NCBI RefSeq assembly: GCF_038618305.1
Contig: NZ_CP152017.1
Coordinates: 1,899,501 to 1,963,500, forward strand
Reading direction: 5' to 3'
Length of the DNA: 64,000 bases
Source of the DNA: Sporosarcina sp. FSL K6-2383
Lineage (GTDB): Bacteria; Bacillota; Bacilli; Bacillales_A; Planococcaceae
Notes under the pieces: generated by a model
Databases searched by the model: none
What the model was told of the DNA's origin: nothing
The model's input: only the letters and a program-made list of their open reading frames with translations
Program-made: the position numbers and the translations under genes
Shown here: one piece after another, positions 26,718 to 36,551 of the stretch
How the letters are laid out: every line of letters begins with the position of its first letter
Position numbering within the stretch: position 1 is the first letter of the stretch

Positions 26718-28391
26718 TTGACTAAAACTGACAATAAATTATCCGTATTTGCATTAGGGGGTATTAATGAAATCGGCAAGAATATGTATGTTTTACAATA
26801 TGAAGACGATATCTTTGTGATCGACTGTGGGTCTAAGTTTCCTGATGAAACTCTACTTGGTATCGATTTAATTATCCAAGATATTTCTTATTTAAAACAA
26901 AATAAGGATAAGATTCGTGCATTACTTGTTACACATGGGCATGAAGACCATATAGGAGGTATCCCATACTTTCTAAAACAATTAAATATACCGATTTATG
27001 CAACACGATTAACGCTAGGTTTAATTCAGCTTCGGTTAAAAGAACATGGTCTTCTTAGGTCAACTGAGCTAGTTTTAGTAAATGATGAGTCGGACCTAGA
27101 GTTTGGTGCAGTGAGACTAACATTTTTCAAAACAAACCATAGTATTCCGGATTGTCTAGGCGTTGTATTTCATACGCCAGAGGGGGCAGTCGTCCATACT
27201 GGTGATTTTAAGTTCGATTTAACGCCGGTGAATAATGATTATCCGGATATTCACAAAATGGCCGAAATCGGTCATAAGGGTGTCTTACTTTTATTATCGG
27301 AAAGCACTAATGCGGAGCGCCCAGGTTTTAATCCGTCCGAACGGCTTGTAGGGGGGCATATTGAAGAAGCTTTCCGCCAAGCGAGTCGGAAGGTATTCAT
27401 CTCCACCTTCGCTTCTAACGTCCATCGTGTCCAGCAAGTAGTAAATGCAGCACAAAAAACAAACCGTAAACTTGCCTTGCTTGGGCGAAGCATGGTGAAT
27501 GTTGTTGCGGTTGCATCGGAACTCGGCTATTTGAAGATTCCGGAAGGGATGTTAATCGAGAAGAATGAAATCAAGGGCATGGATCCTGAGAAAGTTGTGA
27601 TACTTTGTACAGGGAGCCAAGGAGAACCAATGGCAGCACTTTCTCGCTTGTCGAGTTCAAATTTTCGGGAGGTAGAAGTCGAGCCTGAAGATACAGTTAT
27701 TTTTGCTTCAACACCAATCCCGGGGAATGAAAAAAGTGTGGCGCGTATCATCGATAATTTATTTATTTTAGGAGCCAAAGTGATTTATGGGTCAGGAACA
27801 GTTACAGGTATGCATGTTTCAGGTCACGCCTGTCAGGAAGAACTGAAGCTTATGTTAACTCTCATGAAACCGAAATATTTCATTCCGATCCATGGAGAAT
27901 TCAGAATGCTGTATCAGCATCGCTTATTAGCCGAATCCGTTGGTGTGCAAAGAGAAAATATTTTCATTATTAATAATGGAGATGTCGTTGATATTACGAA
28001 TCAAGTTGCTCGTCAAACAAGGAAAGTCCAATCGGGTAATATTTTCGTAGACGGCATGGGGATTGGAGATGTTGGAAATATCGTATTACGTGATCGAAAA
28101 CTGTTATCTGAAGAGGGGATGCTAGTCATTGTCATTACGTTGAATAAAACGGATGGCCAGCTCATTTCTGATCCAGATGCAATCTCTCGTGGCTTCGTAT
28201 ACGGTAGCGATTCGGAGGCATTGTTGCGAGAGGTCAATCAGCTAGTCAGTACAACCATTAAAAAAATACAAAGTGCTGATAGAAACCAAAGAATTAATCT
28301 GAAACAACATATAAAAAAGTCGGTTGAAACACTGCTCTATTCGCGAACAAAAAGAAGACCGATGATTCTGCCAGTCGTTATTGAAATATAA
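26718..28391 (+). CDS. Ribonuclease J
   Basis: This 557-residue metallo-beta-lactamase/beta-CASP RNase processes and degrades RNA with 5'-exonuclease and endonuclease activity. It contains THGHEDH at residues 72-78, HTGDFKFDLTPV, the beta-CASP segment FISTFASNVHR, GSQGEP and GMHVSGHACQEE. It ends in TKRRPMILPVVIEI, the classic RNase J tail. It resembles RnjA but has variants such as SESTNAERPGF in place of the usual SDSTNSE, so it may be a paralogue rather than the main rnjA. The start is TTG after GGAGG. Confidence 0.92.
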   Translation: MTKTDNKLSVFALGGINEIGKNMYVLQYEDDIFVIDCGSKFPDETLLGIDLIIQDISYLKQNKDKIRALLVTHGHEDHIGGIPYFLKQLNIPIYATRLTLGLIQLRLKEHGLLRSTELVLVNDESDLEFGAVRLTFFKTNHSIPDCLGVVFHTPEGAVVHTGDFKFDLTPVNNDYPDIHKMAEIGHKGVLLLLSESTNAERPGFNPSERLVGGHIEEAFRQASRKVFISTFASNVHRVQQVVNAAQKTNRKLALLGRSMVNVVAVASELGYLKIPEGMLIEKNEIKGMDPEKVVILCTGSQGEPMAALSRLSSSNFREVEVEPEDTVIFASTPIPGNEKSVARIIDNLFILGAKVIYGSGTVTGMHVSGHACQEELKLMLTLMKPKYFIPIHGEFRMLYQHRLLAESVGVQRENIFIINNGDVVDITNQVARQTRKVQSGNIFVDGMGIGDVGNIVLRDRKLLSEEGMLVIVITLNKTDGQLISDPDAISRGFVYGSDSEALLREVNQLVSTTIKKIQSADRNQRINLKQHIKKSVETLLYSRTKRRPMILPVVIEI

Positions 28392-28426
28392 GGGCGGCTT
28401 ATTACTATGTAAATATGTAGAGGAAG

Positions 28427-28457
28427 ATCAGTCATTTACGTAAATGGCTGATTTTTT
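28427..28457 (+). terminator. Terminator of the RNase J gene
   Basis: ATCAGTCATTTAC pairs with GTAAATGGCTGAT (one G-T pair), followed by six T. Confidence 0.9.
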
Positions 28458-28579
28458 GTTTAGATGATTAAATTTCATTTTTCGACACTAATCCAAAAGT
28501 TGTTCTTACAATGTCTATCATCTATAATTAAGTGTAGAATCTTTCGAATTAATCATTCTTTTTGAATCAAGTCAAAGCA

Positions 28580-28608
28580 TTGACAACGTATATCGATTAC
28601 GTTAGTAT
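28580..28608 (+). promoter_or_regulatory. Sigma-A promoter of the peptide transport operon
   Basis: TTGACA (28580-28585), 17 bases, then TAGTAT (28603-28608). A leader of about 125 bases precedes the binding-protein gene. Nothing else is recognised in the 28458-28735 gap. Confidence 0.6.
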
Positions 28609-28735
28609 TCTTCATATCATACAAAACAAACCTGTACAGTATGAATTGATTTTATTTCCAATAAAGACAGTAGGAGCCTGCAAAGAAATGGAAATGCTAC
28701 AACGACGAAATCGCATAATTTAGGGGGAGTAACAA

Positions 28736-30316
28736 ATGAAGTCAAAGAAAATCAGTCTAGTATTAGCATTATTTGTTGTGGTCATCGCCTTGATGGGATG
28801 CGGCAATAAAGCTGATAAAAATAGTAAATCAGAAGGCCCGGGAGATGCGGGAAATACAGAATATAAATCTGAAATAAATGTGGCAGTGACTGCACAGCCA
28901 CCTACATTAGATCCATCGATGACTGTGTCGCAAGTGGCACTCAATATTGCAGGCAATGTATTCGAAACCTTGTATACGTTAAATGCGAACTATGAACCCG
29001 TTCCGATGCTTGCTGAATCAGTAGAGGTAAGTGAGGACGGCAAGATCTATACGTTCAAACTGCGAGAAGGAGTCAAATTCCATAATGGGGAAGAGATGAC
29101 GGCAGAGGATGTTGTCGCTTCTATGAATCGTTGGGTGACGACATCATCACGTGCTAAATCATTGTTAACAAATGCAGAATTTACAGTTCAAGATCCAACA
29201 ACTGTCGTGTTAACACTTGAAAAGGCAACATCAGATGTGTTAATTATCCTTGCGACGAAAGCGCAATTCCCGGCCATTATGCCAGCTGACATCGTGGCGG
29301 CGGCTAGTGCTGAAGGTGTCAATGAATATATTGGGACAGGCCCATTCCAATTTGAAGAATGGAAACAAGACCAATACATTCACCTTGTTAAAAATGAAGA
29401 GTATCAAGCAGTAGAAGCTGAAGCAAGTGGTCTGTCAGGAAAGAAGGAAGCATTTGTTGAAGATGTTTATTATCATTTTGTAACAGATCATTCAACTCGA
29501 ATTGCGGGGATTCAAACAGGGCAGTATGATATTGCAGAAAGTATTCCATTGGAAAGTTATGAGCAATTGAATAGCTCTAATGATGTTAAAGTCCATTCGT
29601 ATGATGGTGGTGCATTAACTGCTTTTTATAATACGAATGAAGGCTTATTGTCGAATGTGAAAATCCGCGAAGCCATTACAACTGGATTGAAAATGGATGA
29701 AATTCTATTGGCAAGCTTTGCAGATGCGGATCTTTTCTCACTTAATCCAGGATATATGAACCCAAACCAAACGCAGTGGGCTACTAATGCGGGTGAAGGG
29801 ATTTATAATGCAGGCGATGTCGAAAAAGCGAAACAATTGCTGCAAGATGCTGGGTATAATGGTGAAGAAGTAACATTGCTGACAACGAAAGATTACGGGG
29901 AAATGTATACAGCGACGATTGTCATTCAAGAGCAGCTTCGTCAAATGGGTGTCAATGTCAAAGTAGAGAATTTCGATTTTCCAACATTTCTTGAGCGGAA
30001 AAATGATTTTGCCAAATGGGATATTTTTGTAGCGAGCACAGGCTATCAGTTGACACCGCCACAATTATTAGCGGTTACACCTGACTGGGCAGGAACGAAA
30101 GACCCGAAAATCACTGAATTATTGACGGCGATTCGCTCGGCGGAATCTCCAGAAGTAGCGCAAGCGAAGTGGGATGAGCTGCAAGGGTATTTATATGAGT
30201 ACTTACCGTCGTCTGTCATTGGACATTATAAGAGTCTAATTGCTTCGACCAATGAATTGGAAGGCTTTACTGTGTTTGAAGCACCGATTATTTGGAATAC
30301 AAAAGTGATTAAATAA
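28736..30316 (+). CDS. Peptide ABC transporter substrate-binding lipoprotein
   Basis: This 526-residue family 5 solute-binding protein (DppA/OppA type) has a signal peptide ending in LMGC at about residues 19-22, so it is a lipoprotein. FKLREGVKFHNGEEMTAEDV and IGTGPFQFEEWKQDQYI are the family's conserved stretches. Substrates of the family are di- or oligopeptides, and less often nickel or glutathione. GGGGGAG precedes the ATG. The complete set of permease and ATPase genes follows. Confidence 0.93.
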   Translation: MKSKKISLVLALFVVVIALMGCGNKADKNSKSEGPGDAGNTEYKSEINVAVTAQPPTLDPSMTVSQVALNIAGNVFETLYTLNANYEPVPMLAESVEVSEDGKIYTFKLREGVKFHNGEEMTAEDVVASMNRWVTTSSRAKSLLTNAEFTVQDPTTVVLTLEKATSDVLIILATKAQFPAIMPADIVAAASAEGVNEYIGTGPFQFEEWKQDQYIHLVKNEEYQAVEAEASGLSGKKEAFVEDVYYHFVTDHSTRIAGIQTGQYDIAESIPLESYEQLNSSNDVKVHSYDGGALTAFYNTNEGLLSNVKIREAITTGLKMDEILLASFADADLFSLNPGYMNPNQTQWATNAGEGIYNAGDVEKAKQLLQDAGYNGEEVTLLTTKDYGEMYTATIVIQEQLRQMGVNVKVENFDFPTFLERKNDFAKWDIFVASTGYQLTPPQLLAVTPDWAGTKDPKITELLTAIRSAESPEVAQAKWDELQGYLYEYLPSSVIGHYKSLIASTNELEGFTVFEAPIIWNTKVIK

Positions 30317-30317
30317 G

Positions 30318-30363
30318 ACGATTCCTCCATTGCGATTTTAGTGATGGAGGATTCCGTTTTTTA
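30318..30363 (+). terminator. Hairpin between peptide-binding protein and permease genes
   Basis: TCCTCCAT pairs with ATGGAGGA, followed shortly by six T. It is probably a partial terminator that keeps the permeases at a lower level than the binding protein. Confidence 0.75.
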
Positions 30364-30391
30364 TTGAAGTAATGGGAAGAGGGGGTTCGTC

Positions 30392-31342
30392 TTGATTATT
30401 TACATACTAAAACGCATTTTATCGCTCATTCCGGTTCTTTTTGTCGTATCGATTGCTATTTTTTTTATCATCCATTTAACACCGGGCGATCCAGCTGCTA
30501 CTATTTTAGGCATTGAAGCGACGCAAGAACAAATTGCGGAGTTAAACGAACAAATGGGGCTTAATTTACCGTTGTATCAACAGTATATCCAGTGGGTTTC
30601 GGGTGTGCTACAGGGGGATTTTGGACAGTCTTATTTTATGAAAGAGTCAGTTACAGAGGCAATTTGGAGTCATTTGGGTCCGACAGCATCGCTTGCAATT
30701 TTGGCTGAAATTGTTGCACTTGTTATTGCGATTCCGATTGGTATTTTTGCGGCGTATCGACGAGGCACGATGGTCGATCAATCACTAATGGGTGTGTCAT
30801 TAATAGGTATGGCGGTGCCTAGTTTCTTACTAGCTTTGTTACTGATGTTATTTGTCGGAGTTTACTTACAATGGCTACCAGTTGCGGGCTATAAGCCTTT
30901 GAGTAAAGGGTTATGGGAGCATTTTCAGTACTTGATCTTACCGGCGATTTCTTTGGGAGCTATTCAGGCGGCACTTGTGGCACGTATGACGCGAGCATCC
31001 ATGCTAGAAGTGCTAGATGCGAATTTTATTAAGACGGCTCGTTCTAAAGGGGTTTATGAATATAAAGTTGTGCTTAAACATGCACTGCGTAATGCGTTTC
31101 TGCCGATTTTAACAGTCATAGGTCAATCTTTTGGAACGCTGGTGACAGGAGCAGTAGTTGTAGAGACGATTTTTAATATTCCTGGATTGGGTCAATTGAT
31201 TATAAATTCTATTGTTCGCAGGGATTTTGCTGTTATTCAAGGCGTTGTGTTATTCGTTTCACTCATCTATGTAACCATCAATCTTGTCATTGATTTGTTA
31301 TATGGGATTGTGGATCCGCGAGTCAGGCTAGAGAGGAAGTAG
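30392..31342 (+). CDS. Peptide ABC transporter permease (DppB type)
   Basis: This 316-residue membrane protein has six predicted helices. IIHLTPGDPAATILG in the N-terminal region and TARSKGVYEYKVVLKHALRN (the ATPase-docking loop) are typical of DppB/OppB. The C-terminus includes ETIFNIPGLGQLIINSIVRR. The start is TTG behind AGAGGGGG. It is followed by the DppC gene after 12 bases. Confidence 0.95.
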   Translation: MIIYILKRILSLIPVLFVVSIAIFFIIHLTPGDPAATILGIEATQEQIAELNEQMGLNLPLYQQYIQWVSGVLQGDFGQSYFMKESVTEAIWSHLGPTASLAILAEIVALVIAIPIGIFAAYRRGTMVDQSLMGVSLIGMAVPSFLLALLLMLFVGVYLQWLPVAGYKPLSKGLWEHFQYLILPAISLGAIQAALVARMTRASMLEVLDANFIKTARSKGVYEYKVVLKHALRNAFLPILTVIGQSFGTLVTGAVVVETIFNIPGLGQLIINSIVRRDFAVIQGVVLFVSLIYVTINLVIDLLYGIVDPRVRLERK

Positions 31343-31354
31343 GGGTGAATACAT

Positions 31355-32257
31355 ATGTCTGCTGCAAACAAAGCTGCTGATATTCAGCAAGTGGCATTAA
31401 GATTAAAAAAACAACAGCGCCAATTAATGATGAGGCGACTGTTGACGAATAAATTAATGGTTTTCGGGGGCATTATTTTTATTGTATTTGCATTTATGTC
31501 GCTTATCGGCCCTTATTTAATGGCTTTTGACCCCTATGAAATGAAAGTCACGGAACGTTTACAAGCGCCAAGCGCAGTGCATTGGCTAGGGACTGATGAA
31601 TTTGGGCGAGATCTCTTGACGCGAATTGTCTACGGTGCCAAGGTGTCTATGGGGGTAGGGCTTGCAGTAACGGTTATTTCCTCCGCTGCTGGTTTAATCA
31701 TTGGCTTATATGCAAGTTATTATCGCTTGCTAGATCATATTTTGATGCGGATTTGTGATGGTCTCATGTCAATCCCTGGTATTTTATTGGCGATTGCCTT
31801 GATGGCGGCACTTGGTCCGTCTTCTACAAATGTCATTATCGCGCTTTCAATTGTTTTTACGCCGAATATTGCGCGCATTGTGCGGTCTTCGGCATTGATT
31901 ATTCGAGAGCAAACATATATTGAGGCCATGCATGCGCAAGGTGCGAGTACGATGCGTATCATTTGGCGACATATTGCACCGAATACGATTTCACCGCTCG
32001 TTGTCCAAGCTACTTTTGTTTTTGCGGAAGCCATTATTTCTGAGGCGGCGCTAAGCTTCTTAGGCGCGGGAATCCCGGCTCCAGAGCCGAGCTGGGGAAA
32101 TATTCTCTTCGCTGGTAAATTGGTAATTTTTAAAGCGTGGTGGATGGTTGTATTCCCAGCGGCTATTATTGTGCTATCTGTCTTAGGACTGAATCTGTTA
32201 GGGGACGGTTTACGCGATTTCATCGACCCACATACGTCTAAGAAAAATAAAAAATAA
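31355..32257 (+). CDS. Peptide ABC transporter permease (DppC type)
   Basis: The 300-residue partner permease has a cytoplasmic N-terminal arm of about 30 residues, a first helix, the periplasm-facing HWLGTDEFGRDLLTRIVYGA, and four to five further helices. The docking loop is YIEAMHAQGASTMRIIWRHI. The family pattern AALSFLGAGIPAPEPSWGNI is present. It lies between the DppB and DppD genes with short gaps. Confidence 0.95.
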   Translation: MSAANKAADIQQVALRLKKQQRQLMMRRLLTNKLMVFGGIIFIVFAFMSLIGPYLMAFDPYEMKVTERLQAPSAVHWLGTDEFGRDLLTRIVYGAKVSMGVGLAVTVISSAAGLIIGLYASYYRLLDHILMRICDGLMSIPGILLAIALMAALGPSSTNVIIALSIVFTPNIARIVRSSALIIREQTYIEAMHAQGASTMRIIWRHIAPNTISPLVVQATFVFAEAIISEAALSFLGAGIPAPEPSWGNILFAGKLVIFKAWWMVVFPAAIIVLSVLGLNLLGDGLRDFIDPHTSKKNKK

Positions 32258-32289
32258 GGATTATTTGATAGAGGGAGGTACGTACATCC

Positions 32290-33303
32290 ATGGAGAAAGA
32301 GCCCCTTTTGGAAGTGAAAAATATAAGGACGCATTTTTACACAGATAGGGGACAAGTAACGGCTGTCGATGACATTAGCTTCCGTGTCAATGCGGGTGAA
32401 ATTATCGGTGTCGTTGGCGAATCTGGCTGTGGGAAAAGTGTGATGTCCCAATCGATTATGCGCTTATTTGATGAAAGAAATACAGTGGAATATGAAGGGG
32501 AAGTTCTTTTTGAAGGGAAGGATTTATTGAAATTATCAAGATCCAGTATGCGAAAGGTACGGGGGAATGATATTTCAATGATTTTTCAAGATCCACTTAG
32601 TTCATTAAATCCTGTGTATACAATTGGTGACCAAATAAGAGAATCGATTTTATTGCACCAAAAAATAACGAAAAAAGAGGCCTATGCCAAAGCAGTTGAT
32701 ATGCTACGGCTGACGGGAATCCCCTCGCCCGAGCAACGTGTTAATGAATATCCACATCAATTATCAGGAGGTATGCAGCAGCGTGTTATGATTGCAATGG
32801 CGTTGTCTTGCCAGCCAAAGCTTTTAATAGCTGATGAACCAACGACAGCTTTAGATGTAACAATTCAGGCACAAATTTTAGATTTAATCGTAAATCTCAA
32901 TCAAGAGCTCGGTATGGGCGTGCTATTCATCACGCATGATTTAGGTGTAGTGGCTGAAATTTGTTCAAAAGTAATGGTGATGTACTTGGGGCAAATTGTT
33001 GAGGAAATTGATACGGAAAGTCTTTTTACGAAGCCTTTACATCCTTATACGAAAGGTTTAATACAATCCATTCCGCTATTGGAAGGCGATCGCTCACAAG
33101 AATTGCATGTCATCGAAGGTACCGTTCCTTCGTTGAATAATGTGCCAAAAGGCTGTCGTTTTGCGGCACGTTGTCCATTTGCCGATGATCTATGTAGAGA
33201 AGAGGAACCGGCATTGCGGATACATCAGGGAGATCATAGAGTGAGATGTTGGCATTATGAAAAAATCAATCAGTTGGAGGGCGTGACACATGAGTCAGAA
33301 TGA
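32290..33303 (+). CDS. Peptide ABC transporter ATPase (OppD/DppD type)
   Basis: The 337-residue ATPase has Walker A GESGCGKS at about residues 43-50, [12 protein letters not shown], the signature [15 protein letters not shown] and Walker [14 protein letters not shown]. The C-terminal oligopeptide-transporter extension has a cysteine cluster ([16 protein letters not shown], then RCWHY) that may bind an Fe-S cluster or zinc. It overlaps the OppF gene by 14 bases. Confidence 0.95.
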   Translation: MEKEPLLEVKNIRTHFYTDRGQVTAVDDISFRVNAGEIIGVVGESGCGKSVMSQSIMRLFDERNTVEYEGEVLFEGKDLLKLSRSSMRKVRGNDISMIFQDPLSSLNPVYTIGDQIRESILLHQKITKKEAYAKAVDMLRLTGIPSPEQRVNEYPHQLSGGMQQRVMIAMALSCQPKLLIADEPTTALDVTIQAQILDLIVNLNQELGMGVLFITHDLGVVAEICSKVMVMYLGQIVEEIDTESLFTKPLHPYTKGLIQSIPLLEGDRSQELHVIEGTVPSLNNVPKGCRFAARCPFADDLCREEEPALRIHQGDHRVRCWHYEKINQLEGVTHESE

Positions 33304-34285
33304 AATAGTAACTAAAGAACCAATACTTGATGTGCACAACCTCCAAAAGTATTTTCCGGTGATGAGTCAGTTGGGACGTTTAGGCGGCGTGAAAAACCAT
33401 GTTAAAGCTGTCAATGATGTATCCTTCCAATTGTATGAAGGGGAAACGTATGGCCTTGTTGGCGAATCTGGTTGTGGAAAAAGTACGACAGGACGTACAG
33501 TTCTTGGTTTAACTGAGGCAACGAATGGACAAGTATTGTATCAAGGACAGGATATATTTAGTTTGTCAAAAAAAGAACTACGGGGAATTCGTAAGGATTT
33601 ACAGATGGTTTTTCAAGATCCATATTCCTCTTTAAATCCACGCATCCGAATTGGACAAATGTTAGAAGAGCCGATGATTATTCACGGAATTGGTGGCGAT
33701 AAGCAGCAGAGACGCCAGCATGTATTTGATATTTTACAGAAGGTTGGTCTACAGCCGGAGCATTATTACCGCTTTCCACATGAGTTTTCGGGCGGTCAAC
33801 GGCAACGATTAGGTTTGGCACGTGCGCTAATTGTTAACCCGAAAATTATTATTTGTGATGAGCCAGTTTCGGCGTTAGATGTGTCGATTCAATCGCAGAT
33901 TATTAATTTGTTAAAGCAATTGCAAGCAGAATTCGGGCTGACTTATCTGTTCATCACTCATGATATTAGTGTTGTACGCCATATTTCTGATCGCATTGGC
34001 GTCATGTATTTAGGTAATATTGTGGAGGAGGCACCCACGGATAGCTTGTTTGCCACACCACTACATCCTTATACGCAGGCGCTGTTTTCAGCAGTACCGA
34101 GTACGGATCGAACGAAGATCAAGGAGCGAGTTGTCTTACGTGGTGAAATTCCATCGCCATTAAACCCTCCATCGGGCTGTACATTCCACACAAGATGTCC
34201 TTTTGCGATGGATATTTGTAAAACGGTTGTTCCTAAGTACAAGGAAATTCATCCAAAGCATAAAGTTGCTTGTCATCTTTACTAA
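33290..34285 (+). CDS. Peptide ABC transporter ATPase (OppF/DppF type)
   Basis: The 331-residue second ATPase of the importer has Walker [26 protein letters not shown], the signature FSGGQRQRLGLARAL and Walker B IIICDEPVSALDVS. The C-terminal SGCTFHTRCPFAMDICK, with its cysteines, is characteristic. It overlaps the preceding ATPase, and the HxlR gene begins 26 bases after its stop, perhaps in the same transcript. Confidence 0.95.
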   Translation: MSQNEIVTKEPILDVHNLQKYFPVMSQLGRLGGVKNHVKAVNDVSFQLYEGETYGLVGESGCGKSTTGRTVLGLTEATNGQVLYQGQDIFSLSKKELRGIRKDLQMVFQDPYSSLNPRIRIGQMLEEPMIIHGIGGDKQQRRQHVFDILQKVGLQPEHYYRFPHEFSGGQRQRLGLARALIVNPKIIICDEPVSALDVSIQSQIINLLKQLQAEFGLTYLFITHDISVVRHISDRIGVMYLGNIVEEAPTDSLFATPLHPYTQALFSAVPSTDRTKIKERVVLRGEIPSPLNPPSGCTFHTRCPFAMDICKTVVPKYKEIHPKHKVACHLY

Positions 34286-34311
34286 TCAATCAAAGGAGGG
34301 AGAGTAACTAT

Positions 34312-34656
34312 ATGCAAAGTGAAACGGTCAAAACTTGTTTACCGTCGGGTGTTGACTTACCGAATACTGGATTTGGTTATACGTTGTCCTTAATAGGGGG
34401 TAAATATAAAATACTCATTTTATATTGGCTATATGAAAATAAAGTCATTAGGTTCAACGAGTTAAAACGAAATATAGATACTATATCTTTTAAAACACTC
34501 AGCGTTATGTTAAAAGAATTGGAAGCTGACGACTTAGTCATACGTGAGGAATTCCCACAGATACCTCCCAAAGTTGAATATTCGTTATCTGAGCGTGGTC
34601 GATCATTGATTCCAGTAGTGGATATGATGTGTCAATGGGGAGAAAGTAATCGGTAA
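34312..34656 (+). CDS. HxlR-family transcriptional regulator
   Basis: This 114-residue winged-helix regulator has TLSLIGGKYKILILYWLYEN followed by RFNELKRNIDTISFKTLSVM and a C-terminal wing, YSLSERGRSLIPVVDMMCQW, all as in the HxlR family. One cysteine (C9) lies before the DNA-binding domain, near where redox-sensing HxlR members keep theirs. AAAGGAGGG fixes the ATG at 34312. It may control the peptide importer upstream or act divergently on other genes. Confidence 0.88.
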   Translation: MQSETVKTCLPSGVDLPNTGFGYTLSLIGGKYKILILYWLYENKVIRFNELKRNIDTISFKTLSVMLKELEADDLVIREEFPQIPPKVEYSLSERGRSLIPVVDMMCQWGESNR

Positions 34657-34782
34657 TTAGTCAAATAAGTTTTTTCAAATCCAAACATTAGCAAGTAGTA
34701 GTCGGGCCAATAGCCACAGTCTATACCACTTATTGGGCTTAAATAAATTGTTTGCCGACCGAGCTATTAATGTAGACGTAAG

Positions 34783-34832
34783 AAAAAGGGCTGTTCCACC
34801 TGTCATTTTTATGACCTTTTGTAACAGCCCTT
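34783..34832 (-). terminator. Terminator of the NAD(P)H oxidoreductase gene
   Basis: AAGGGCTGTT pairs with AACAGCCCTT. On the minus strand the stem is followed by five T, fitting the gene that ends at 34871. Confidence 0.75.
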
Positions 34833-34870
34833 CACTATTTCCATTATAATACGATAGGTTTTTTAAGCAT

Positions 34871-35419
34871 CTATAAATTGTCTATAAATTTTACTAACCC
34901 TCTTGCACTTTTCGTTAATTCATTTTTCTCTGGCTCGATATCCTCTTCAGTAGCTCCCTCATTTCCATAAAACGCATAGATTGAGCGATAATCAGCATCA
35001 CAATAAAATAGTGTTGTTTCAAACGGAATTAATATTTGTTCCAACGTATGCCGATATTTCCCGTTTTCACTATAATCGGATTGTTTTGCTCCAGCAGAAA
35101 CGGCTAAAGCCACTTTACGATTCTGCAAATGATCACCACCATTTGAACCAAACGCCCAGCCGTAAGTAAAAACTTCATCCAGCCATTCTTTCAAAACAGA
35201 AGGGCAGTTAAACCAATAGATAGGAAATTGTAAAACCAGACTGCCATGTGATTCAATTAATTTTTGTTCTTTTTCAATATCTATCTTTCCATCTGGATAA
35301 TCTTTATACAACTCATGCACTGTATATTTCTCTGGATATTGTTTAAGTTCTTCTATCCACCGTTTATTTACTACAGATGTTTCTATATTGGGATGAGCTA
35401 CAATCACAAGTGTTTTCAT
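34871..35419 (-). CDS. NAD(P)H-dependent oxidoreductase, flavodoxin-fold (YwrO/KefF-like)
   Basis: This 182-residue FMN-dependent quinone-reductase-like protein begins with TLVIVAHPNIETSVVNKRW. It has LVLQFPIYWFNCPSVLKEWL (the FMN phosphate and dimer loop) and DEVFTYGWAFGSNGG, all standard for the MdaB/KefF/YwrO group. It is a single gene. Its role is probably detoxification of quinones or electrophiles, judged from the family. Confidence 0.88.
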   Translation of the reverse strand: MKTLVIVAHPNIETSVVNKRWIEELKQYPEKYTVHELYKDYPDGKIDIEKEQKLIESHGSLVLQFPIYWFNCPSVLKEWLDEVFTYGWAFGSNGGDHLQNRKVALAVSAGAKQSDYSENGKYRHTLEQILIPFETTLFYCDADYRSIYAFYGNEGATEEDIEPEKNELTKSARGLVKFIDNL

Positions 35420-35642
35420 AAATGTGTTTCCTCCTTAATTGTTGTGGTTTTGCTCTTTGAGTATATCGGCAATATTTATTCTTTGTAAGTACGCACTTTT
35501 TCACCAGGTACTTTCTTAAATGTAAGTAGACTGTAAAAAGTAAAACATAATTATATAGTCTTTTTATTCTAATATTTGCAATCACAATACTGAATGCTAT
35601 ATTAATAAGTGCTATATATTATTTATAAAGACAGGAGAAATT

Positions 35643-36551
35643 ATGAGAACAAAACAACATAAGATAATTTTCACCATATTAATAATTTATACAGCTTTGA
35701 TATTATACTTTCTGTTTTTTGGTGTTGGTAGACCTGGTGCAGCAATAAGCATTCACGAATATCGATTTAATTTAATTCCAAATATAATTTATTTAGATAT
35801 TCCAGCCATTTCAGATTTGAAATATTTTCGATTTTTCACCTTTGGTAATTTTGCAGGATTTATACCTTTTGGTATACTGATTCCTATGCTATATCGCTGT
35901 AATTTTTTTAGGTTTATCTCATTATTTCTCCTGTCAATCCTGATAATAGAAACCGTGCAAATGCTAACTTTTCTCGGTAGTTTTGATATAAATGATGTAA
36001 TAGTGAATTCATTAGGTGCAGCAGTAGGATTTTGTGCATACAAAATTGGATTTCGTTTCAAGGGAATTCGAAAAGAACTTGTTGTCACGGCCATGTCCGT
36101 TGTTATCCTTTCAATAGGGGTAATGGTTTTCTCGGAATTGCTAAACAAATCTTTCACAAAAATAGAAGGGCCGATTATGGCTTTAAATGAACTGGATAGT
36201 AACAGAAATGTACAGATGGATAAATATCTCCAAAGTTTCGAAATTGACCATGAAAAAATTGAACCAAAAATAAACTTGTATGGTAGCGAAGGTGATGGCG
36301 TGGAAGTATTTACCTATTCATTTGATGGTAAAGACATTGTGCTTTCTTTAAACTATGGGATTCCTGATAATGCTAGTGACTATGATGGTATGATAATTAT
36401 TTCTGTTGATGGGAAAGAGGTAGAAACCCATTCTAATAAAGGCTCTTCCGAATCTTATATGGATGAGGTAAATGAACTTACAATAACAATTAAAGGGAAT
36501 GTAAAGTTATGGGATGTTACATTTAAAGAAATGAAGTATTGGTGGAACTAG
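35643..36551 (+). CDS. VanZ-like membrane protein with a C-terminal exported domain
   Basis: The 302-residue protein has an N-terminal VanZ-like domain of four to five helices (about 1-150). It shows FNLIPNIIYLD, FGNFAGFIPFGILIPMLY, ETVQMLTFLGSFDINDVIVN and SLGAAVGF, the last typical of VanZ. A further membrane helix at about 148-165 leads into a 135-residue hydrophilic domain that is probably outside the cell and is not part of ordinary VanZ proteins. The function of most VanZ-like proteins is unknown; some affect teicoplanin resistance. GACAGGAGA precedes the ATG. Confidence 0.75.
   Translation: MRTKQHKIIFTILIIYTALILYFLFFGVGRPGAAISIHEYRFNLIPNIIYLDIPAISDLKYFRFFTFGNFAGFIPFGILIPMLYRCNFFRFISLFLLSILIIETVQMLTFLGSFDINDVIVNSLGAAVGFCAYKIGFRFKGIRKELVVTAMSVVILSIGVMVFSELLNKSFTKIEGPIMALNELDSNRNVQMDKYLQSFEIDHEKIEPKINLYGSEGDGVEVFTYSFDGKDIVLSLNYGIPDNASDYDGMIIISVDGKEVETHSNKGSSESYMDEVNELTITIKGNVKLWDVTFKEMKYWWN

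Noticed and set aside
31735..32451. 238-codon minus-strand frame inside the peptide permease gene
   Set aside because: It lies antisense to clear DppC and DppD genes and has no family-like sequence.
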